Shown in pieces: positions 31,142-36,686 of a stretch of 36,686 bases of DNA. The DNA is taken from NCBI GenBank assembly GCA_009377795.1, contig WHTJ01000006.1, forward strand, positions 63,118 through 99,803. Direction: 5' to 3'. Both the position numbers and the translations under genes were made by a program. The stretch's first letter is position 1. Each line of letters opens with the position of its first letter. The notes beneath the pieces were generated by a model. It was given only the letters and a program-made list of their open reading frames with translations, ran no database searches and had not been told where the DNA came from. Origin of the DNA: Propionibacteriales bacterium. GTDB lineage: Bacteria; Actinomycetota; Actinomycetes; Propionibacteriales; Nocardioidaceae.

Positions 31142-31927
31142 ATGGCCTCAGTCGAGGGACCTCCGCGGGGGCTGACCCGAGACGTCGACGTACGCCGATC
31201 CGGGGACCGGTTCCGGACCAAGACCGACTGGCTGGACTCCGCGCACTCCTTCTCCTTCGGCCCGCATTACGACCCGGCGAACACGCATTTCGGCTTGCTG
31301 TGCGTGCACAACGACGACGTCGTACAACCCGGAACCGGTTTCGACCCGCACTCGCACCGCGACATGGAGATCGTCACGTGGGTGCTGGAGGGCTCACTGG
31401 TGCACGAGGATTCGGCGGGTCATCGGGGCCTGATCTACCCCGGTCTCGCGCAGCGGATGAGCGCCGGTACGGGCATCGAGCACTCGGAGCGCAACGATTC
31501 CTGGCGACTGGGGGAGGAACGCCACTCCGACCCGGTGCACTTCGTTCAGATGTGGTTGCCTCCGGACACGGAATCGCTGTCGCCCGGTTATGAGCAGTTC
31601 GACGTCTCAGCGGCGCTTGCGGGCGGGGGGCTTGTGACGCTTGCCAGCGGAATGCCGGAGCATCGGGGCGCGGCGGCGGTGCGAATCGCCCAACAAGATG
31701 CGGCTTTGCACGCGGGGCGCCTGGACACCGGGGGACGCGTACGGCTACCGGTGGAGCCGTACGTCCAGCTGTACGTGGCGCGCGGCGCCGTAGACCTCGA
31801 GGGAAGTGGTCGACTGGAGCGCGGTGACGCGGCTCGGATTACTCGCGGGGAGGGCGAGCGCGTGACCGCCGTCGCTCCGACCGAGGTTCTGGTGTGGGCC
31901 ATGCGATCCCGACTTGCCGGCCTGTAG
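31142..31927 (+). CDS. Pirin-family protein (bicupin, YhhW-like)
   Basis: 261 residues. The N-terminal cupin has FDPHSHRDMEIVTWVLEGSL and MSAGTGIEHSERN, giving the His/His/His/Glu metal site typical of pirins and quercetinase-like YhhW. The C-terminal domain has LPVEPYVQLYVARGAVDLEG, a second cupin without ligands. Function is a possible iron-dependent oxygenase or redox sensor. It is divergent from the fluoride operon. Its last 183 bp are also read on the other strand as the tail of the IrrE-type protease gene. Confidence 0.93.
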   Translation: MASVEGPPRGLTRDVDVRRSGDRFRTKTDWLDSAHSFSFGPHYDPANTHFGLLCVHNDDVVQPGTGFDPHSHRDMEIVTWVLEGSLVHEDSAGHRGLIYPGLAQRMSAGTGIEHSERNDSWRLGEERHSDPVHFVQMWLPPDTESLSPGYEQFDVSAALAGGGLVTLASGMPEHRGAAAVRIAQQDAALHAGRLDTGGRVRLPVEPYVQLYVARGAVDLEGSGRLERGDAARITRGEGERVTAVAPTEVLVWAMRSRLAGL

Positions 31928-33148
31928 CGAGGAACTCCCCGCCGGAGCGGACTGAGCGCTCGCGTCCTCCTCGGTCTCGGCCGGTGGACTCGTCTCCTCC
32001 TCACTCGGCTGCTCCTCTTCTCCCTCGCCTTCGTCGTCCTCGCTGTTCAGGAGTTCCATGCTCTCGGCGAACGCGTGGATCTCGTTCTTGGGGCACGGCT
32101 TGGCCAACGTGTTGCGGGAGGCCGCGAGTGCACGCTTCGTCTTGTCGCCTTTGGTCCACATCAACCAGCAGCGCTTCGGATCGATGTCCGCCCCCTTCTT
32201 CTTCACCACGACGGTGTCGTCCAGACCCCAGGTCTCGCACGAGTCCTCCCGCGCGACCGTTTCCTTGTCACCGGTCACCGTCCAGCAGACGTTCCTGAGG
32301 GTCACCATCGACGTCGACTCGTCGTCCGGATTCTCGGTCGAATGCTCCTTCGGACCGTCGTTCGAGCCGCCACCGGACTTCGGATCCGCCGGTTCCACGG
32401 TCGGCGTGGACGATGGCGCCGCCGGGCTCGGGTTGTCGTCTTCCGGTGCGGACGGCGGCTCGGACGCCGGCGGGGTCGTGGCCGGTGCCGCGGAGTCGGA
32501 GGCTGACGTATCCCCCTCGGCGCTCGAGCTCACGGTCCCGGTGACGCTCGCCGAGCCATCCTCGTCGTCGGACGAGACGACCGGCGGGGACGTGGAAGAG
32601 CGGTCGAGAGCCTGGCTCGGATCCGGGATGGCGACCATGGCCTCCTCTCCACCCGCGGGTTGCCAGTTCGCGACCCACCACCCGCTGGAGACGAGCGTGA
32701 GGATGGCTGCGGCGACGGTGAGGGTGGCGACGGCCGACCTCCGCCGCCGGTACATCCACCCGATCAGCTCCAGTTTGCCCGCGGACTCCAGCCTGATCCG
32801 CAGGGTGTCCACGTCGACCCTCAGGATCTCGGCCGCCCGGGCCATCGACGGGGTCGCGCGCAGGGTCTCCATCATCTCGTCGAAACCGACGAGCCATCGG
32901 GCCGACTTCGTATCCGCCCGGCGTTCCTGCTTGTGCTCGTGCCATGCGCTCGGCGCCGCCCCCTCCCCGCGCTCCGCATGCGCCAGCTCGTGTGCCAGGG
33001 TGGCTCTTCGCTGCCCGGGCGTCAGCCCGTCGTGTACGAAGACGGTATGCGTATCGGCGTCGTACAGGCCGTCGACACCGATGCTGCTCAGGTCGCGTTC
33101 GACTACGTGAACTCCGAGACTTTCCAGCTTGTCCTCAGGGTCAAACAC
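31745..33148 (-). CDS. Membrane-anchored ImmA/IrrE-type metalloprotease with Cys-rich outer domain
   Basis: 467 residues from GTG 33148. The protease domain has HELAH (LAHELAHAERG, 53-57) and the third-ligand region ERRADTKSARWLV (75-87), as in ImmA/IrrE proteins. A helical stretch (ARAAEILRVDVDTLRIRLES) precedes a single membrane segment (AVATLTVAAAILTLVSSGWW, 139-158). Outside are a long Ser/Thr/Pro/Asp linker and a domain with four cysteines (NVCWTVTG, EDSCETWG, KRCWLMW, KPCPKN), then an acidic tail. The last about 61 codons run antisense through the pirin gene and look non-native, so the original stop was probably lost. A XRE gene lies upstream, as with ImmR/ImmA pairs. Confidence 0.8.
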   Translation of the reverse strand: MFDPEDKLESLGVHVVERDLSSIGVDGLYDADTHTVFVHDGLTPGQRRATLAHELAHAERGEGAAPSAWHEHKQERRADTKSARWLVGFDEMMETLRATPSMARAAEILRVDVDTLRIRLESAGKLELIGWMYRRRRSAVATLTVAAAILTLVSSGWWVANWQPAGGEEAMVAIPDPSQALDRSSTSPPVVSSDDEDGSASVTGTVSSSAEGDTSASDSAAPATTPPASEPPSAPEDDNPSPAAPSSTPTVEPADPKSGGGSNDGPKEHSTENPDDESTSMVTLRNVCWTVTGDKETVAREDSCETWGLDDTVVVKKKGADIDPKRCWLMWTKGDKTKRALAASRNTLAKPCPKNEIHAFAESMELLNSEDDEGEGEEEQPSEEETSPPAETEEDASAQSAPAGSSSLQAGKSGSHGPHQNLGRSDGGHALALPASNPSRVTALQSTTSLEVYGAARHVQLDVRLHR

Positions 33149-33238
33149 CCGACCAAACCTCTCGCCCGGTTGCTTCCAGGGCTCGGACCTACTTACGTGC
33201 TCAGCTTCGTGAGACTACTACCGGTGACGGCGAGGGGA

Positions 33239-33256
33239 ACGGGACTAAAGTCCCGT
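33239..33256. promoter_or_regulatory. Perfect DosR/DevR-type palindrome
   Basis: ACGGGACTAAAGTCCCGT is an 18-bp perfect palindrome between the XRE stop and the protease start (91 bp upstream of the latter). It fits the published DosR box TTSGGGACTWWAGTCCCSAA at all 16 central positions. DosR/DevR answers hypoxia and nitric oxide in mycobacteria and has orthologues in other actinobacteria. So the protease may be a dormancy-type target. No dosR gene lies in the window. Confidence 0.65.
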
Positions 33257-33318
33257 CGGCCAGGCCGAGATTCCCTGGGTGGCGCGTTCACACGTCCGGT
33301 ACAGGGGTACGCGAGACC

Positions 33319-33690
33319 TCAGCGACGGTCGGAACGACGCGTCCGGCGTGCCGCGGCCCGGCGCGCCAGTTCCGCGAGCAGGGCCTCCTCGCTGGCCTTG
33401 GTCAGGTCCACGTCGCGGCTCTCGCTGCCGGTCGCCGCGTGGAGCGTGGTCGGGAGCTGGTAGCCCGCGGCCTCCAGCGACTCCTCGGCCGGTCGGCCAA
33501 GAGTCTCGGCCGCGAGGACGGCCAGGTCCCAGGACGGGCGCTGCTCCCCCTTCAGCCACTTGCTGACCCGGCTGTCGTCGATCACCGGTCGCCCGCTGGC
33601 CTTGACTCCGCTGTTGCGCACCAGGAAGACGTTGGGACGGCCCTCCATCGCATCGCGAAGCCAGACGTCAAAGTTGTGTTCCTTGGCCAC
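33319..33690 (-). CDS. XRE-like helix-turn-helix regulator
   Basis: 123 residues from GTG 33690. The HTH region is FDVWLRDAMEGRPNVFLVRN, then IDDSRVSKWLKGEQRPSWDL and AVLAAETLGRPAEESLEAAG, like the XRE readers that accompany bacterial ImmA-type proteases. The C-terminus is charged and ends in an Arg-rich segment. It lies 170 bp upstream of the protease gene on the same strand. By analogy with ImmR/ImmA, the protease could cleave this repressor, but here the protease is membrane-bound. Confidence 0.8.
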   Translation of the reverse strand: MAKEHNFDVWLRDAMEGRPNVFLVRNSGVKASGRPVIDDSRVSKWLKGEQRPSWDLAVLAAETLGRPAEESLEAAGYQLPTTLHAATGSESRDVDLTKASEEALLAELARRAAARRTRRSDRR

Positions 33691-33838
33691 AGGCAAAATA
33701 TAGCACCACCCCGCACTCCGACCAGCCGGATGAGCCATGAGGTCTCTCACACGCCTGTCGCCCGGTTGTTCGCGCGTAGTCGCCGTGAAGGGTGTGGGGC
33801 GATCCGGATTTCGCGCCACATTGAGGTGGAGAAAGGAC

Positions 33839-33867
33839 TTGCCTTGAGCCTAGATGACTGCTAGTGT
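33839..33867 (+). promoter_or_regulatory. Candidate promoter of the small RNA
   Basis: TTGCCT (33839-33844), a 17-bp spacer and TAGTGT (33862-33867) fit a housekeeping actinobacterial promoter. No start codon with a ribosome site follows in the next 150 bp, so a non-coding transcript is likely. Confidence 0.45.
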
Positions 33868-33873
33868 CCTTGG

Positions 33874-34025
33874 TCATAGGCAAACCACTTCTGGGGGGAT
33901 TGCCCGGCGGAGTGTGAGGGCACACCGCTGGGACCGTGAACACAGAGGCAGGCAGCCGAAGCAGGGGAGGCGGGGAGAAGGCCCCCGGACGCTGAACCAA
34001 AGCGCAGCGTGCGGGGGCCTCCCCT
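33874..34025 (+). ncRNA. Candidate structured small RNA
   Basis: About 150 bases in a 374-bp intergenic stretch. A promoter lies upstream. Inside, TGGT...ACCA and GGCA...TGCC can pair, followed by a hairpin CGGAGTGTG/CACACCG (with one bulge). A very strong stem at 33979-34020 ends the unit, followed by CCCCTATTT. No gene frame uses this stretch convincingly. I do not recognise an Rfam family (not 6C, SRP, tmRNA or a known riboswitch). It could instead be a leader remnant or part of a lost gene. Confidence 0.45.
33979..34020. terminator. Strong hairpin at the end of the candidate RNA
   Basis: GGCCCCCGGACGCT (33980-33993) pairs with AGCGTGCGGGGGCC (34006-34019) with one mismatch; an A-T pair extends it outward (33979/34020). 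The loop is 12 bases. CCCCTATTT follows on the plus strand. It lies 45 bp after the cupin stop on the minus strand, so it can act for both directions. Confidence 0.75.
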
Positions 34026-34064
34026 ATTTGCGCGGGGTGGTTTGCGCACATGGAGAGGCGCTGA

Positions 34065-34460
34065 TCAGCCGAGCTCGTGGCCGGTGGTGCTGTCGACGTG
34101 ATCGGGGATCTCGCCCTCGTGCCGGTCGCCGGTGGTCGAGGTCGTCGACGGCTCGAACATGAGGACCGACCCGCCCGGCGACGACGGCTTGTGCTCGGTT
34201 CCCTTGGGTACGACGAACGTGTCCCCCTTGTGGAGCACGACGGTGTTCTCGTTGCCGTCGGCGTCCCGCATCGCGACGTCGAGCCGGCCCTCCAGCACCA
34301 GGAAGAACTCGTCGGTGTCGTCGTGTACATGCCAGACGTGATCGCCTCTCGCATGCGCTATTCGCACGTCGTAGTCGTTCATCCGGGCGACGATCCGCGG
34401 GCTGTAGATCTCGTCGAACGAGGCCAGGGCCTCGGTCACATTTACGGGTCTCGTCTGCAT
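34065..34460 (-). CDS. Cupin-domain protein
   Basis: 131 residues from ATG 34460. The cupin motif 1 is HVWHVHDDTDEFFLVLEGRL (His-X-His plus Glu), and motif 2 is DTFVVPKGTEHKPSSPGGS (His). That makes a 3-His/1-Glu metal site. The tail is polar. It is a single-domain cupin whose substrate is unknown. It is divergent from the MFS exporter gene across 134 bp. Confidence 0.93.
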   Translation of the reverse strand: MQTRPVNVTEALASFDEIYSPRIVARMNDYDVRIAHARGDHVWHVHDDTDEFFLVLEGRLDVAMRDADGNENTVVLHKGDTFVVPKGTEHKPSSPGGSVLMFEPSTTSTTGDRHEGEIPDHVDSTTGHELG

Positions 34461-34594
34461 GCCGCCATTCTTGCTCGCCTCTTGCTCGCCGCATGCGGGA
34501 CCACACATTCTCGGCGTCGCCGCGCGTCCCGAACCGTAGGCCGACGCCCATCGAGGGCGGGAAGAAAACGGCTCCCGGATCGCTTCCAGTCACC

Positions 34595-36085
34595 ATGAGT
34601 CCCGCCGAGTCCCGTTCCGCGGTCGCCGAGCCGGCGCCCCTGGCTTCGGCGCGCGGTCGTTGGTTGCTGGCGGCGACGGTGTTGGGGTCGGGGATGGCGT
34701 TTCTGGATGGCACGGTGGTGAATGTGGCCCTGCCCGCGATCGGGCGGGATTTGGGTGGGGGGCTGTCGACCCAGCAGTGGGTGCTGGATGGGTATCTGCT
34801 GACGTTGTCGGCGTTGTTGTTGCTGGGTGGGGCGCTGGGTGATCGGTATGGGCACCGGCGGATCTTCACGATCGGGCTGGTGTCGTTCACGGTGGCCTCG
34901 CTCGGGTGTGGCATCGCGTCCACCGGTGAGACGCTGATTGTGGCGCGGCTGGTACAGGGTGTCGGTGCGGCGGCGCTGGTTCCGGGCAGTCTTGCGTTGA
35001 TCAACTCCTTGATCGTGGAGGAGGACCGGGGGCGTGCGGTCGGCTTGTGGGCCGGGATCTCGGGTGTGACCACCGCGCTGGGACCGTTCGTGGGTGGCTG
35101 GCTGGTCGACGCCGCGTCCTGGCGGTGGGTCTTCCTGATCAACCTGCCGCTGGCGGCGGTGGCGGTCTACATCGTGTCGCGGCACGTCAGTGCGACCCGA
35201 GCTTCAGGGGTGGACGAGCCGCTCGACCTCGCGGGTGCGGCGGCGATCACGGTCGGGCTCGGTGGATTGATCTACGCGCTGATCGAGATTCCGACGCGAG
35301 GATGGACGTCGCTGACGACGTCCGCGATCATCGTCGGTGGCGTCGCGCTGATTTCCTTTCCGTGGCTCGAAATCCGGAGCCGTGCTCCGCTGCTTCCGAT
35401 GAGCTTGTTCCGGTCCGCGCAGTTCACCGGAGCGAACGTCACGACGTTGGCGGTCTACGCCGCGTTGGGCGGCGGGCTGTTCCTGCTGACCCTGCAACTG
35501 CAACAAACACTCGGCTACTCGGCTCTCGAATCCGGAGTCGCCACTCTCCCGATCACCATCTTGTTGCTGTTGCTGTCTCCGCGCGTGGGCGTGCTCGCGC
35601 AACGCACCGGCCCGCGGCTGCCGATGACCCTCGGCCCGCTGATCACCGCCGTCGGCATGGCACTGATGGCGCGGGCGGTCCCTGGTGCGACGTACCTGAT
35701 GGACGTCCTGCCGGGCGTACTGGTGTTCGGGATCGGCCTGTCCATCACGGTGTCACCGCTCACCTCCACCGTCCTCGCCTCCGTACCCGAGGAGAACGTC
35801 GGCGCCGCCTCCGGCGCGAACAACGCCGTCTCCCGAATCGCCTCCCTACTGGCGGTCGCCGTACTCCCCCTCGCCGCCGGCATCGACGCCGCTCCCGGCG
35901 AACCGCTCGGACCCGGCTTCGAGCGCGCCATGCTGATCTCGGCCGCACTCTGCGCCGCCGGTGGCCTCGCCTCCGCGTTGTCGATCCGGCGGGCGACGCC
36001 GGTGCGCCCGAGCGTGCTGCCCGGCGTCAACCACGCCTGCCAGGACCCGTGCACCCGGGAGCCGGAGGCCAGCCAGGCGGCTTAG
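34595..36085 (+). CDS. MFS exporter, DHA2 (EmrB/QacA) family with 14 membrane helices
   Basis: 496 residues from ATG 34595. DHA2 markers: FLDGTVVNVALPAIGRDLGG (motif D1), GALGDRYGHRRIFTIGLVSF (motif A), and LVPGSLALINSLIVEEDRGR then GISGVTTALGPFVGGWLVDA (motif C). These proton-coupled antiporters export drugs and metabolites. The first third has a different codon flavour (many gtg, ttg, ggt codons, 34660-35150) from the C-ending codons of the last third, so the gene may be mosaic. No TetR-type regulator sits beside it. Confidence 0.93.
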   Translation: MSPAESRSAVAEPAPLASARGRWLLAATVLGSGMAFLDGTVVNVALPAIGRDLGGGLSTQQWVLDGYLLTLSALLLLGGALGDRYGHRRIFTIGLVSFTVASLGCGIASTGETLIVARLVQGVGAAALVPGSLALINSLIVEEDRGRAVGLWAGISGVTTALGPFVGGWLVDAASWRWVFLINLPLAAVAVYIVSRHVSATRASGVDEPLDLAGAAAITVGLGGLIYALIEIPTRGWTSLTTSAIIVGGVALISFPWLEIRSRAPLLPMSLFRSAQFTGANVTTLAVYAALGGGLFLLTLQLQQTLGYSALESGVATLPITILLLLLSPRVGVLAQRTGPRLPMTLGPLITAVGMALMARAVPGATYLMDVLPGVLVFGIGLSITVSPLTSTVLASVPEENVGAASGANNAVSRIASLLAVAVLPLAAGIDAAPGEPLGPGFERAMLISAALCAAGGLASALSIRRATPVRPSVLPGVNHACQDPCTREPEASQAA

Positions 36086-36092
36086 GCCGTGC

Positions 36093-36473
36093 CTAATCGG
36101 CCGGCTCGCCGAGCACGCGGTTCGCGACCGCGAAGGCGGAGTTGGCCTCCGGGACTCCGCAGTACACCGCGCACTGCAACAGCACCTCACGCACCTCCGC
36201 CGGGCTGAGACCGTTGCGCAGGGCGGCCCTGAGGTGGAACTCCAGCTCCGCCAGATGACCGCGCGCGACCAGTGCCGTCAGCGTGACGATGGACCTGCTG
36301 CGCCGGTCGAGATCCGTGCGCGTCCAGATCCCGCCCCAGGCGTACGTCGTGATGAACTCCTGAAAGTCGCGGGTGATCTCCGTCTTCGCGGACTCGGCCC
36401 GGTCGACATGTGCGTCGCCGAGCACCTCGCGGCGTATCCGCATGCCGGCTTGGTAGTCGGCGCTGTGGGTCAT
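36093..36473 (-). CDS. Carboxymuconolactone decarboxylase-family protein (PcaC-like)
   Basis: 126 residues. The CMD/AhpD-like fold is seen in FQEFITTYAWGGIWTRTDLD, SIVTLTALVARGHLAELEFH and LRAALRNGLSPAEVREVLLQ, with CAVYCGVPEANSAFAVANRV following. The length and the single-domain form match PcaC, which decarboxylates 4-carboxymuconolactone in the protocatechuate branch of the beta-ketoadipate pathway. No other pca gene is in the window, so a related hydroperoxidase-like or unknown role remains possible. It lies 7 bp from the convergent exporter gene. Confidence 0.92.
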   Translation of the reverse strand: MTHSADYQAGMRIRREVLGDAHVDRAESAKTEITRDFQEFITTYAWGGIWTRTDLDRRSRSIVTLTALVARGHLAELEFHLRAALRNGLSPAEVREVLLQCAVYCGVPEANSAFAVANRVLGEPAD

Positions 36474-36509
36474 GAGGACTCCTCGCTCTCGCTCGAGCAG
36501 ACTCTATGA

Positions 36510-36533
36510 GCCTCGCCGTGGCGATCGCGAGGC
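36510..36533. terminator. Hairpin after the truncated right-end gene
   Basis: GCCTCGC (36510-36516) pairs with GCGAGGC (36527-36533) over a 10-base loop. It lies directly after the stop codon of the minus-strand gene entering from the right edge. There is no T-tract. Confidence 0.55.
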
Positions 36534-36537
36534 GGAG

Positions 36538-36686
36538 TCAGGCCGATGCCGCGCCTGCGGTCTCACGCTCTCCGGTGTATTCGGGTGCGTTTTCGAGGTG
36601 GGTGACGGTGTTGTAGCCGAGGTTGCGGAAGAGTCGGTTTTGGGCGCTGAGGAGGAGGACGTCGGAGTTTTGGTCGGCCACGTGCT
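36538..36686 (-). CDS. C-terminal end of an unidentified protein (truncated by window edge)
   Basis: A minus-strand frame enters from the right edge and stops with TGA at 36538-36540, giving 48 residues: HVADQNSDVLLLSAQNRLFR, NLGYNTVTHLENAPEYTGER and a short Ala/Gly tail. The coding strand is strongly C-ending and A-containing (AAC, CTC, ACC). I cannot assign a family from this piece. Confidence 0.5.
   Translation of the reverse strand, partial: HVADQNSDVLLLSAQNRLFRNLGYNTVTHLENAPEYTGERETAGAASA

Noticed and set aside
33874-33900. CATAGGCAAACC in the small-RNA stretch recalls the c-di-GMP-I riboswitch
   Set aside because: The second conserved half (GGGACGCAAAGCC) is absent and no gene follows on that strand.
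36510-36686. Right edge as an insertion sequence end
   Set aside because: No terminal inverted repeat or target duplication seen, and the protein end matches no transposase I know.

Overview
High-GC, gene-dense DNA from an actinobacterium. The support is GTG and TTG starts, 4-nt start/stop overlaps, Clp_N/HTH and LAL-type LuxR regulators, a SigE-family ECF sigma factor with a membrane partner, an AGPS-like oxidase beside glpD, and DosR/DevR-type boxes. I cannot name the genus. Nothing marks the window as phage or plasmid. It reads as chromosome made of many short accessory operons, several of them damaged.

Left part (1-9.4 kb): the end of a possible GNAT gene; a glpD pseudogene coupled to a TetR regulator and divergent from an AGPS-like FAD oxidase; a two-gene operon (small HTH protein plus Clp_N-domain protein) behind two palindromic operators; a small secreted protein; a frameshifted ArsR-like regulator; and a large LAL regulator coupled to a small upstream gene.

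Catabolic unit (9.4-14.8 kb): an NMT1/SsuA-like ABC importer (lipoprotein, ATPase, two permeases) is divergent from an IclR regulator and an ACMSD-like amidohydrolase. An IclR-like palindrome lies between the two arms. The likely job is uptake and decarboxylation or hydrolysis of an unidentified small acid. The amidohydrolase lacks the first His of the usual metal-binding HxH.

Middle (14.8-25.4 kb): GlsB-like membrane protein, SDR, LLM flavin oxidoreductase, a methyltransferase coupled to a 61-aa protein, a trypsin-like protease facing a small gene that looks like a stand-alone copy of its N-terminal domain, MDR oxidoreductase, membrane protein, VOC protein, lipoprotein, a kinase pseudogene with three frameshifts, and an NmrA-like gene broken by a 4-bp duplication and divergent from an HxlR regulator across a perfect inverted repeat.

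Right part (25.4-36.7 kb): one uninterrupted frame joins a GNAT domain to an ECF sigma factor, followed by its membrane partner. Then come a sulfotransferase, three tRNAs (Glu, Asp, Phe), a zinicin-like metallopeptidase, and a fluoride-export operon (fluC-DUF190-fluC) preceded by a candidate divergent fluoride riboswitch. After these lie a pirin gene overlapped antisense by a membrane-anchored ImmA/IrrE-type protease, with a XRE regulator and a near-perfect DosR box. The window closes with a candidate small RNA, a cupin, an MFS exporter, a carboxymuconolactone decarboxylase-like gene and an unidentified truncated gene.

The best candidates for something undescribed are the XRE/IrrE membrane protease with its DosR-type box, the protease plus stand-alone propeptide-like domain, the fluoride switch with a visible Shine-Dalgarno-masking helix, and the transporter/IclR/amidohydrolase unit.
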